64,000 nt of DNA from Bilamarchaeum sp040758595 (GTDB lineage: Archaea; Micrarchaeota; Micrarchaeia; Anstonellales; Bilamarchaeaceae): positions 43,885-107,884 of the forward strand of contig JBFLVJ010000002.1 of the NCBI GenBank assembly GCA_040758595.1, in the 5' to 3' direction. Below the pieces are notes generated by a model, which was not told the DNA's origin, did not search any database, and saw nothing but the letters and a program-made list of their open reading frames with translations. Positions 15,565 to 23,017 of this stretch are shown piece by piece (the stretch's first letter is position 1; every line of letters begins with the position of its first letter). A program made the translations under genes and the position numbers.

Positions 15565-16947
15565 ATGGAATCCATGAGAACCCTGTTTTTCGCCTTGGCC
15601 TTGCTCATGCTCCTAGGATGCGCACAGAAAGCGCCCGAGACCCCCGCCGTTCCGCTGGAGCACAACCGCGGCCAGATCTCCTTCCAATACCCTGACTGGC
15701 CGGCGGCGGACAACGCGGACCAGAATTTCCTCGTGAGGAACAACGGCACCTGCGTCTTCGCGGCCGCGGAATACCCGGCGGCATCCCCCATGCTCAAGGA
15801 TGTCCTCGAATCAGAGCTCCATTCCTCCTTCCAGGGGGAGTACCTGGATTTCGATATGAGCACCGGAGGGCAGGAGTTCGATGCCCGCACGAGGATGGTC
15901 TACTGCGACTACAAGACATATACGTTCACCATCGCCTGCATCGGCGAGCTGCAGGAAGAGCGGCTTCTGGAGTCGGTCAGATGCGCACCAAGACAGCTCG
16001 ATCTCAAGAAGAAGCTGGGTCTTATCCCAATCCCCCCGAACCAGGATCCTGCGCTGCTTGCGCAGACCTTCCGCCAGGCCAGGGCGGATGGCGCCGAGGT
16101 CCTCTATTGGTACCTCCCCTACCGTGATGTCGCCGATAACTGGACGCTTCCAGACTATGTGATGGAGCCCATGTCATATGAGGGCAAGAGCGCTGTCGTG
16201 ATAGAGGTCATCCACACCAACGTGCTCGCTGAATATCCCAAACGATATTCGTCATTCACCGATGAGGGCTTCAGCGAAGAGTTCTCCGCCAGGGCCGCAG
16301 AATTCGCTGAGCGCTACGACCCTGATTACCTTTTCGTGGGGAACGAGGTGGACGATTATCTCTGGGAGCGCAGGGAGCTGATACCGGAATTCAAGGACCT
16401 GTTGGAGCAGACACGGATCAAGGTCCATGCGGCCAATCCGCGGACCAAGGTCGGCTTCACAGTCACCTATCACGATACCCTCACCCACAACGCCACCGAC
16501 ATCACCAAGACGCTCGCAGAAGAAGCCGATATCATCGGATATACTGATTACGGATACCGCGGCCTCTTTCGCTTCGACAATGTCTCAAGAGGGCTTGAAT
16601 ATCTGGGGAGACCCGCGGATGTAGTGCCGGGCAAACCATTTGCCATCGTGGAGGCCGGCTGGAGCTCATCTCCGCTTCTTGGGTCCAGCGAAGCTCTCCA
16701 GGAGGAATACGCAGAGGGCTTCTTCGCCTATCTGGAAGACACCGATGCGGAGTTCGTCAACTGGTTCGCCCTGCATGACGGGGTGGACTGCTCGGATGCC
16801 GCCGACAGCTTCCTGAAGGACCTGCCCCAGGTCAAGGAAGACGAATCGTTCATGGAGGTCTTCAAGGAATTCCTCTGCTCGTTGGGCATCAAGCACAGCG
16901 ACGGCACTCCGAAAAAGGCGTGGTCGGTCTGGCAGGAGAACACCTGA
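15565..16947 (+). CDS. Lipoprotein with glycosidase-like (TIM-barrel) domain
   Basis: A 460-residue protein with lipoprotein signal ending MLLGC. Residues about 25-145 form a small beta-rich domain similar in style to the lipoprotein at 8991. From about 150 a TIM-barrel-like domain follows. DYLFVGNEVDDYLW and FAIVEAGWSSS resemble the strand-4 NE acid/base and strand-7 E nucleophile motifs of clan GH-A glycosidases. Substrate unknown. The ATG at 15565 is about 30 bases after a TATA-like ataaaaac, fitting a leaderless mRNA; the ATG at 15574 is an alternative. Anchored outside the cell, it could act on surface glycans. Confidence 0.72.
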   Translation: MESMRTLFFALALLMLLGCAQKAPETPAVPLEHNRGQISFQYPDWPAADNADQNFLVRNNGTCVFAAAEYPAASPMLKDVLESELHSSFQGEYLDFDMSTGGQEFDARTRMVYCDYKTYTFTIACIGELQEERLLESVRCAPRQLDLKKKLGLIPIPPNQDPALLAQTFRQARADGAEVLYWYLPYRDVADNWTLPDYVMEPMSYEGKSAVVIEVIHTNVLAEYPKRYSSFTDEGFSEEFSARAAEFAERYDPDYLFVGNEVDDYLWERRELIPEFKDLLEQTRIKVHAANPRTKVGFTVTYHDTLTHNATDITKTLAEEADIIGYTDYGYRGLFRFDNVSRGLEYLGRPADVVPGKPFAIVEAGWSSSPLLGSSEALQEEYAEGFFAYLEDTDAEFVNWFALHDGVDCSDAADSFLKDLPQVKEDESFMEVFKEFLCSLGIKHSDGTPKKAWSVWQENT

Positions 16948-17007
16948 GGTTACAAGCATTTTAATACTGTTTCATCCACATATCAGTCCTCATCGACAGG
17001 TGCAGCC

Positions 17008-17844
17008 ATGCTCACGATAGCCATCCCCAACAAAGGCCGGGTCCAGCAGCCCGTGCTGCAGATGCTGGAGCAGATAGGCATCAAGGTCGATGTCAACGGA
17101 GGCAGGGGCCTGCTCATCCCGAGCTCGAAACGCAACGTCCGCGCCCTCCTCGCGCGCTCCATGGACATCCCGCTGATGGTGGAAAGAAGGGCTGCCGACA
17201 TCGGATTCACCGGGGAGGATGCGGTAGCCGAGCGCGGCTCCAGGGTCGAATGCGTCCTTCCGCTGGATTTCGGCAGATGCAAGGTCGTGCTCGCGGCACC
17301 CCGTCCGGTTTCGGTCCCGAAGAGCATCGCCACGACCCTCCCCAACGTCACGAAGGCGTTCTGCAGGCGCGAGGGGCTCAGAGCGGACATAATAACCCTC
17401 CAGGGAGCGCTCGAATCCGCCCCGAAGCTCGGCATCGCAGAGGCGATCGTCGACCAGATGGAGACCGGCACCACCCTCAAGGAGAACCGCCTCCGCGTCC
17501 TGGAAGTGATAATGGAATCGAGGATGACGATAATCGCCAACGGCATCTCGCTCGCGGAGAAAAAAGGGCAGATAGACGAGATCGCGCTATCCGCAGGCGG
17601 ACTCATGGCGGCCCGGCAGAGGGTCGTCCTGAAGGTGAATGCCGGCAGCGAGAGGGTCCGGGATGCCCTGCTAAAACTCATCCCCGCGATGAAGAGCCCT
17701 GATGTGGCGCCTCTGGCAGAGCCTGGCGCGTATTCGCTTCTCGCAGCGGTCCCGAGGAAAGGGCTTGAGCGCCTCATCGTCCGCATCAAAGCCGCCGGCG
17801 GGACCGACATCCTTGTGGAGAAACCACAGTTCATCATCCCATGA
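17008..17844 (+). CDS. hisG: ATP phosphoribosyltransferase, long form
   Basis: A 278-residue HisG, catalysing the first step of histidine biosynthesis (ATP + PRPP). The N-terminus MLTIAIPNKGR, the phosphate-site region ADIGFTGEDAV, and the PRPP-binding DQMETGTTLKENRL are characteristic. The last about 75 residues (VVLKVNAG...LIVRIKAAGG) form the ACT-like regulatory domain of the long, HisZ-independent form, which is inhibited by histidine. An AGGTG precedes the ATG by about 7 bases. No other his biosynthesis genes lie next to it; hisS is 2 kb downstream. Confidence 0.95.
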   Translation: MLTIAIPNKGRVQQPVLQMLEQIGIKVDVNGGRGLLIPSSKRNVRALLARSMDIPLMVERRAADIGFTGEDAVAERGSRVECVLPLDFGRCKVVLAAPRPVSVPKSIATTLPNVTKAFCRREGLRADIITLQGALESAPKLGIAEAIVDQMETGTTLKENRLRVLEVIMESRMTIIANGISLAEKKGQIDEIALSAGGLMAARQRVVLKVNAGSERVRDALLKLIPAMKSPDVAPLAEPGAYSLLAAVPRKGLERLIVRIKAAGGTDILVEKPQFIIP

Positions 17845-17851
17845 CAGCAAC

Positions 17852-17915
17852 CATTAAGTAGTGGGGAATCTCCCGGACACTTCCTGTTACAAACCTTTAA
17901 ATAGTGGGAAATTCG
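17852..17915 (+). promoter_or_regulatory. Two 20-bp direct repeats overlapping the AbrB-gene promoter
   Basis: CATTAAGTAGTGGGGAATC (from 17852) and CTTTAAATAGTGGGAAATT (from 17895) match at about 16 of 20 positions, 43 bases apart (about four helical turns). The second contains a TATA-like tttaaata about 40 bases before the strong GGTGAAC ribosome-binding site at 17934. They may be an operator pair, perhaps for the AbrB-like protein encoded next. Confidence 0.4.
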
Positions 17916-18239
17916 AGATTGTCATGTACAAAAGGTGAACATGATGGTGAACCAGGAAAAGGGTGTCCTTCACAGGAAGGGATCTTCTTCATCTTCAAAA
18001 GGCGCGGCCTTTTGGAGAGACAGAAATCGGTAGATTTCTGGATACGCCTTGATCGCAAGGCGCGTCTAGTCTTGCCGCTGGAAATCCGTGAGTCGCTCGC
18101 TCTCAAGAGCGGGGAAAAAATCCTGCTCAGCGTCAGCGCTGTCGGAGACGGAAAGGTTACTATGGTCGTAGCGAAAGCTGGCGGCAAGGACTCCGGCGTG
18201 AAATGCTCAAGGAACTGCGCGTATAAGGAAGGTGTATGA
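17904..18239 (+). CDS. AbrB/SpoVT-type DNA-binding protein, start disturbed by palindromes
   Basis: The C-terminal part (WIRLDRKARLVLPLEIRESL, then KSGEKILLSV) is a clear AbrB-type swapped-hairpin DNA-binding domain. The start is uncertain. The best ribosome-binding site (AAGGTGA at 17932) serves an ATG at 17941 in a different frame that stops at 18031, while the AbrB frame has only GTG at 17904 or TTG at 18012. Three short perfect palindromes (17997-18013, 18021-18040, 18045-18062) fall in this stretch, so the 5' end may have been interrupted, or a frameshift is needed. The stop lies just before the ATG of the radical SAM gene: one operon. Confidence 0.68.
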   Translation: MGNSRLSCTKGEHDGEPGKGCPSQEGIFFIFKRRGLLERQKSVDFWIRLDRKARLVLPLEIRESLALKSGEKILLSVSAVGDGKVTMVVAKAGGKDSGVKCSRNCAYKEGV

Positions 18240-18240
18240 G

Positions 18241-19170
18241 ATGAGATTGCTGCGCGCCGTGACTCCGGAATACAAAAACAGATTCGTGCAGGGTAAGACG
18301 ATAGTCTACATGTTTCTGCCAGAGGTTGAGCCGCCATGCAACCGCCGCTGCACCGGCTGCTACGTGCTGGCTTCGGAGTCATACCCAAAAAGAATCAGGC
18401 GTAGTGAAGAGCGGATAATAGCCGACCTTAAGGGCCTTATCGCTTCGGGCTATTCGGTCATACCGTCCACAACAGAAATACTCCTGGGTGAGAGATATCT
18501 GGAAATGCTGGGCGCGGTTGGAACGACCTATGTACTGACCAACGGCAGACTGATTGTTTCAAAGCCAGGCACATTGGAAGAGCTGAAGAGCATCGGGATA
18601 AGGCAGGTAGTCCTTACCGCGAATTTCGGGAACAGCGGGCTTATCCTGCCGGACCAGGACACTTTCGTAGAAGCGGCAGGACTGGCAATCGGTGCAGGGC
18701 TTGGCGTCATGGCCCGGATAACATTGACTAAGGGAAATTATCAAAGCATAGCGGAAATGGTTGACGCTTGCAAGCAATTTGGCATAAGGTGCATCCAATT
18801 CCTCAGGTTTATGCCTATCGAAAGCGGGCCTGCAACACTTGACGAAGGTGATGCGAAAGAGTTTTTCAGGCTGCTGGCATTTGCGAGGGAAGCCAACCCT
18901 GATGTTTATATCTCCGCAGGCGGCTCGCTGGGCAGCCAGTTCAGAGGAAAAGAATTCGTCTGCTCTGCGGGCAGGACGCAGTTCACAATCGGCCTTGACA
19001 ATAGGATTTACCCCTGCATATACCTTACGCAGGATGAGAACGCGATAGGGAGATACGAAAATGGCGAGGTTGTGATAGAAAGGGAGTTTGCGATCGGCGG
19101 GAATGAGCTAGACTGCCCGGCCTATCGCTACTTCGTTTCACGCTCCAAGAATGGAGAAAAACGAATATGA
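18241..19170 (+). CDS. Radical SAM protein, SPASM-like C-terminus
   Basis: A 309-residue radical SAM protein. The cluster motif CNRRCTGC (CxxxCxxC) is near residue 32, TSTTEILLG and VVLTANFG follow the usual barrel strands, and the C-terminal part has further Cys residues (FVCSAGRTQF, RIYPCIYL, LDCPAYRY) like a minimal SPASM/twitch domain that could hold another Fe-S cluster. The ATG at 18241 follows AAGGAAGGTG. Codon use is more AT-rich than in neighbouring housekeeping genes, hinting at transfer. It sits between an AbrB-like gene and an interrupted small gene. Substrate unknown; peptide or RNA modification are both possible. Confidence 0.85.
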   Translation: MRLLRAVTPEYKNRFVQGKTIVYMFLPEVEPPCNRRCTGCYVLASESYPKRIRRSEERIIADLKGLIASGYSVIPSTTEILLGERYLEMLGAVGTTYVLTNGRLIVSKPGTLEELKSIGIRQVVLTANFGNSGLILPDQDTFVEAAGLAIGAGLGVMARITLTKGNYQSIAEMVDACKQFGIRCIQFLRFMPIESGPATLDEGDAKEFFRLLAFAREANPDVYISAGGSLGSQFRGKEFVCSAGRTQFTIGLDNRIYPCIYLTQDENAIGRYENGEVVIEREFAIGGNELDCPAYRYFVSRSKNGEKRI

Positions 19171-19180
19171 GGTGAACAAT

Positions 19181-19729
19181 ATGGATGAAATGAGAGGGGT
19201 TGTTGGTGAAAATGTAAGGGGTCTCCTTCACACTCCCAGGGTTCGCGGCAATCGGGAACGGCGATCCGTTCCCGGTGCGTCTTGAACGGCACGCCGTTCA
19301 AAACGAAGCCCAGGTCTTCAGACCTTGGAGGAAGCGAACCCGAAACCTCAGTCAAACCGGTGGCACACGGCTTCTCGCCTTCCGCGCTCCAGCCAGAAGC
19401 CCAGGGCTTTCTAGCGAACGGCAATCCGTTCGCTGGAATCCAGGGAGCGGCGCTCCCTAGATCAGCCCTGGGAGTGTGTCACTGGCAGAACACTCAAGCA
19501 AGGGTTTGCGGAAGTCTTGGATGTTGGTTCCAGCCCACCCCCGCTCGCAGGCAGATCCGTCGAGGACATGCCCGGTTATCCATCCGCCCCCGATGTCAAT
19601 GCGGCCATCTTCCTCGAAGTATCCGAATTCGCAGCCGAAGAACTCCGTAAGAAGAGTTCAACATCGACCGATAAGACCGGATGTGTGGCCTGCCGTATGT
19701 ATGATCTGATAACGGATATCTTCATATGA
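19181..19729 (+). pseudogene. Interrupted small gene, third in the AbrB/radical SAM cassette
   Basis: A good ribosome-binding site (GAGGTGAAC) precedes an ATG at 19181, 10 bases after the radical SAM stop. The frame reads MDEMRGVVGENVRGLL and then enters a 250-nt inverted-repeat element (19229-19478), ending at a TGA near 19285. Just after the element an open frame (about 19479-19729) reads VTGRTLKQGFAEVLDVG, with CVACRMYDLITDIF at the end, ending in TGA. The two parts look like one small gene split by the element. Whether the element is spliced, skipped or simply destroys the gene is unknown. No family recognised; a CxxC is present near the C-terminus. Confidence 0.45.
19229..19478. mobile_element. 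250-nt structured element bounded by 13-bp inverted repeats
   Basis: Perfect 13-bp ends CACACTCCCAGGG (19229-19241) and CCCTGGGAGTGTG (19466-19478) enclose a string of palindromes: CGGGAACGG-CGAT-CCGTTCCCG (19253-19274), TTGAACGG-CACG-CCGTTCAA (19282-19301), AGGTC-TTCA-GACCT (19312-19325), AGCGAACGG-CAAT-CCGTTCGCT (19413-19434), AGGGAGC-GGC-GCTCCCT (19442-19458). As RNA it would fold into a closed multibranched structure. It does not match RNase P RNA, SRP RNA or a self-splicing intron that I know. No coding potential is evident. It may be an intron-like or miniature palindromic insertion. Confidence 0.55.
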
Positions 19730-19780
19730 CGGCCCCCTCTTTTCTTTTTTAATATATCAGGCTATACGCTATGTGATACC

Positions 19781-21010
19781 ATGAAGCTCACACCAAAAGG
19801 CATGCGGGACATCGGGCCCGAGGACATGTTCATCCGCGAGGAGGCCATGGAGAAGATAAGGCGGATTTTCCGCTCCTACGGATACCGGCCCCTCGAGACC
19901 CCTGCGATGGAATATCTCGACACCCTGAGGGCCAAGGCAGGCCAGGAAGTGGACAAGCAGATTTTCGTCATCGACGGCGGGGAGTACGGTCTCAGATTCG
20001 ACCTCACGGTCCCGCTCGCCAGGTACGCATCATCGACGGATTCCCCGAAGCCGTTCAAGCGCTACGCCATAGACGTGGTCTGGCGGAGGGAGGAGCCCCA
20101 GAGGGGGCGGTTCCGCGAGTTCTACCAAGCGGACGTTGACATCATCGGAAGCCCGTCCATGCGCTGCGAGGCCGAGCTGCTCACGCTCGCCCGGGACGTC
20201 TGCCTCGCCTTCGGGTTCGACAAGCCGAAGATCATGATCAACAACCGCAAGATACTCGACGGCATCGCAGAGAAGCTCGACATCAAGGAGGACCTGAAGC
20301 AGGAGCTCTTCCGCATACTGGACAAATTGGACAAGATAGGCGAGAAGGAAGTGGAGAAGCTCCTCACCGAGATGTTCGGCAAGGCCAAGGCAGAGAAGGT
20401 GCTCAAGATAATCAGGGCGAAAGGCGATAATGAGAAGAAGCTCGCGCTCGCCGAACAATACAGCAAGGAAGGCGCGGAAGAGATAAGGCGGATACTGTCC
20501 ATGTGCGAGTTCCCCATCGAGTTCGACCTGTTCCTGGCAAGGGGGCTCGGCTATTACACCGGTCCGGTATTCGAGATAAAGCTGAGCGAGGGCATCGGCA
20601 CCGTCCTCGCAGGAGGGCGCTACGACGACCTACTTGGCATATACGGCCAGGCATCGCCAGCGGTCGGCATATCAGTCGGCATAGAGAGGCTCGTAACACT
20701 CATCGCGGAGAAGAAGAGATCCGCCAAGAGGTCGGATTCCAAGGTCCTCGTCGCATCTGTCAAGCCTGAGTTCTATGGCGCGGCGATGAAAGCGGCCGCG
20801 GCCTTCCGGAAAGCCGGCATCGCGTGCGAGACCGACCTCAACGAGCGGAACGTGCGGAAGCAGTTCGATTACGCCAACGCGCTCTCCATCCCGTTCGTGG
20901 CGGTCATCGGTGAGCGGGAGGCCGAGGCGGGGACGATCACCCTGAAAGACATGGAATCAGGCAAGGAAGAGACCCTGCCTCTGGCAGATGCCATCAAGAG
21001 GGTGGGCTAG
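19781..21010 (+). CDS. hisS: Histidyl-tRNA synthetase
   Basis: A 409-residue class II HisRS charging tRNA-His. Visible are the N-terminal KGMRDIGPEDM, motif 2 (VVWRREEPQRGRFREFYQAD), the histidine-binding signature LARGLGYYTGPVFEI, motif 3 (GGRYDDLLG...VGISVGIERL) and the C-terminal anticodon-binding domain. All key residues are present and the length is normal. A TATA-like tttaatatat at about 19748-19757 precedes the ATG by about 25-30 bases, suggesting a near-leaderless mRNA. The next gene starts 2 bases after its stop. Confidence 0.97.
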   Translation: MKLTPKGMRDIGPEDMFIREEAMEKIRRIFRSYGYRPLETPAMEYLDTLRAKAGQEVDKQIFVIDGGEYGLRFDLTVPLARYASSTDSPKPFKRYAIDVVWRREEPQRGRFREFYQADVDIIGSPSMRCEAELLTLARDVCLAFGFDKPKIMINNRKILDGIAEKLDIKEDLKQELFRILDKLDKIGEKEVEKLLTEMFGKAKAEKVLKIIRAKGDNEKKLALAEQYSKEGAEEIRRILSMCEFPIEFDLFLARGLGYYTGPVFEIKLSEGIGTVLAGGRYDDLLGIYGQASPAVGISVGIERLVTLIAEKKRSAKRSDSKVLVASVKPEFYGAAMKAAAAFRKAGIACETDLNERNVRKQFDYANALSIPFVAVIGEREAEAGTITLKDMESGKEETLPLADAIKRVG

Positions 21011-21012
21011 GC

Positions 21013-21525
21013 GTGCTCAGGATACCGCTATTCATAATCAAGGACAAGCAGGCGTTCACCCGTCAGTCCGGCTCGCTCCGTCTGGCCGGAAAACCCATAG
21101 ACATCGCCAAGGAGCTCAAAGACCGCGGCACCAAACTGATGCACATAGTGGATTCGGACGCCCTCAATGGCATGCCCACCAACCTCGACGTATATGACAA
21201 CCTGACATTCGTCATGAACATCCAGGTCGAGTGCGCACCGAAGGAAGCCATCGTAAAGAAGCTCCTTTCGCTCAAATGCCGGGTGGTCCTCCCTCCAAGC
21301 TTCGACACCTCTTCGCTCAAGGAGAAGAAGCTGCTGGTGGCGAAGATACCTGATGGGTATGGTGGCGATGCGGCTGGGTTCCACGATGTGTTGCTGGAGA
21401 AGGCCGACGATGAGGCCGTGAAGCGGTTCGCCGGACTCGGGAAGAGGGTGATGGCCTTCGAGGACGATTACGCAAAACTCGAAACCCAAAACCGGAAACT
21501 CGTCTGGGGCATCATCTCTTCTTGA
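21013..21525 (+). CDS. HisA/HisF-like half-barrel protein, operon with hisS
   Basis: A 170-residue protein starting at GTG two bases after the hisS stop. IAKELKDRGTKLMHIVDSDALNGMPTN resembles the HisA pattern in which the G-x-x-x-hhhhD-x-D strand carries a catalytic Asp, but the protein covers only about half of a TIM barrel and lacks a recognisable second phosphate loop. It may be a regulator, or part of an enzyme that dimerises. The C-terminal residues KLETQNRKLV are encoded by a GAAACCC array (21481-21501), and its end overlaps the convergent KaiC gene by 14 bases. Function not assigned. Confidence 0.62.
   Translation: MLRIPLFIIKDKQAFTRQSGSLRLAGKPIDIAKELKDRGTKLMHIVDSDALNGMPTNLDVYDNLTFVMNIQVECAPKEAIVKKLLSLKCRVVLPPSFDTSSLKEKKLLVAKIPDGYGGDAAGFHDVLLEKADDEAVKRFAGLGKRVMAFEDDYAKLETQNRKLVWGIISS
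21481..21501 (+). repeat. GAAACCC array at the end of the HisA-like gene
   Basis: Three units in phase, GAAACCC, AAAACCG, GAAACTC, translated ETQNRKL close to the C-terminus. Confidence 0.65.
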
Positions 21526-22396
21526 GCCTTTTCTTGGCCTCTTCCAGCTTGGCGGCCAGGGCGGGCGACATCTTCGCCGGAGGGAGCGCCGTCTTCTGAA
21601 GCGTCTTCTTTTGCGGAGCGGCCGCTTTTGGCGGCGCTCTCGCGGCGGGCTTGCTAGGGGGCAGCGCGCCAAGAGCGCTCTTGGCGGGTTTGCCATCGCC
21701 GCTCAGTATCTTGAAACCGTCGTTGTCGAGAGTGGCCCGGTAAGCTTTCGATGAGTGCTCCACCCCCTTCATCTTGATGACTTCGGCATATCTCCAGCGT
21801 GTCATCGTCTCCTCGTCGTACTTGAAGAAGAGGTTTATCCAACCGTCGCTGAAGCTCTCGATGCCGTATTGCGAGCTCGGGCTCATCCCGGCATGGCCCA
21901 TCTTCGTGTCCTCAGACACTATCATGGTGGTCGTGCCCCACCTCCTCAAATTGTCGATGAATTTCAGGAACCCGGTCTTCCTCTCGTCCTCTCCCTTGAA
22001 GAATAGCGCTATCGGCATGATGGAGTCTATCACCACCCGCCTGGCTCCGGTGCTGTTGATTATCTCCTGGATCGCGCTGGACTGCTCCACTATCTGGTCC
22101 ACCTCATGGATGGGGTAATCGAGCAGGATGAATTTGCGGTCCCTCTCCACGGCAGGGAAATCCCAATTGTACCCGCTCATGTGGAAGAAGAAGTCCTTCT
22201 TGCTCTCTTCTATGGATATGTACAGGCCTGGCTCTTCCGACTCCACTATGCCATTGTATATGAATTGCGCTGCGAATGTGCTCTTTCCGGATCCGGTGGG
22301 CCCGCTCAAGGTTATGACAGAACCCTCGAGCAATCCGCCTCCCAGGATATCATCCAATCCAGGTATGCCGCTCTTGACGAAGCGTCTTTCCATCAT
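21512..22396 (-). CDS. KaiC-like RecA-superfamily ATPase
   Basis: About 294 residues from the ATG at 22396 (a second ATG at 22393 is better spaced from AGGTGA). A single KaiC domain shows the Walker A motif GPTGSGKST near residue 30, LYISIEESKKDF after strand 2, and the Walker B RRVVIDSIMPI. Archaeal single-domain KaiC proteins are ATPases linked to signalling or motility, mostly uncharacterised. The last about 60 residues are a low-complexity Ala/Pro/Lys tail ending KKRLKKR, possibly nucleic-acid binding or disordered. The next upstream gene (22939) is on the same strand and may be co-transcribed. Convergent 3' overlap with the HisA-like gene. Confidence 0.88.
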   Translation of the reverse strand: MMERRFVKSGIPGLDDILGGGLLEGSVITLSGPTGSGKSTFAAQFIYNGIVESEEPGLYISIEESKKDFFFHMSGYNWDFPAVERDRKFILLDYPIHEVDQIVEQSSAIQEIINSTGARRVVIDSIMPIALFFKGEDERKTGFLKFIDNLRRWGTTTMIVSEDTKMGHAGMSPSSQYGIESFSDGWINLFFKYDEETMTRWRYAEVIKMKGVEHSSKAYRATLDNDGFKILSGDGKPAKSALGALPPSKPAARAPPKAAAPQKKTLQKTALPPAKMSPALAAKLEEAKKRLKKR

Positions 22397-22450
22397 GTCA
22401 CCTGAACGTGCTTCTCCTGCACCATTGTTAAAAGTTCGCACTCGCGAAAG

Positions 22451-22939
22451 TCACCCCTCCTTCTTGAGGAGCTTCTTACCCATCTCGGCCCTCTTCTTGA
22501 GGTTCTCCTGGAGCTGCAGGACCTCTTCTGGGGTGGAGACCTTGGTCAGTATATAGCGTTTGTATTCGGCGGTGGTCGCCGCCATGACGCTGAGCAGCTC
22601 GTGGGCGACGCTGAGCGGGAGCCTCACCTCATCCGGGCGCAGTATCTCCACGGTGTAGGGGCTGTGGGCCATGCAGATCCCCGCGAGCACCGCGAAATCC
22701 TTGGCGAGTATCTTGACCGAGATGGAAGTGGACCAGTTCTTTCCTTCCCCTCCTCCTGCCGGAGCGTCTATCTCCCCCAGGGCATAGACAACACCCTGCT
22801 TCTGTATGAGCGTGTTCACGAATCCCGTGGCTATCTCTTTGACCAGATCTTCGCTCTTGGCATGCACATCGAAGTAAAGCATGGCTAGGACGCCGCCGTC
22901 ATCTACGGTCTTCTTGGTTAGTTTCTCAACGTCTCCCAT
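22451..22939 (-). CDS. Conserved-looking archaeal protein of unknown function
   Basis: A 162-residue alpha/beta protein without membrane segments. The N-terminal half carries strands (GGVLAMLYFDVHAKSEDL, GVVYALGEIDAP), the middle VEILRPDEVRLPLSVAHELLSVMAATTAEYKRYIL is well structured, and the C-terminus is a charged helix (LQENLKKRAEMGKKLLKK). I do not recognise a family. It lies 55 bases upstream of the KaiC gene on the same strand and divergently from nop5, so co-transcription with KaiC is possible. Confidence 0.68.
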   Translation of the reverse strand: MGDVEKLTKKTVDDGGVLAMLYFDVHAKSEDLVKEIATGFVNTLIQKQGVVYALGEIDAPAGGGEGKNWSTSISVKILAKDFAVLAGICMAHSPYTVEILRPDEVRLPLSVAHELLSVMAATTAEYKRYILTKVSTPEEVLQLQENLKKRAEMGKKLLKKEG

Positions 22940-23017
22940 CAGTGATCCCTTCAGGATTTCTATCGTATGTGATGCTTTTTAATACCCTCGAAGCAACTCC
23001 TAAGAAGGTGCTACTTT

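Noticed and set aside
19229..19478. RNase P RNA or SRP RNA
   Set aside because: The conserved cores (RNase P CR-I and CR-V motifs, SRP helix 8 GGAAGG...AGCAG loop) are not present.
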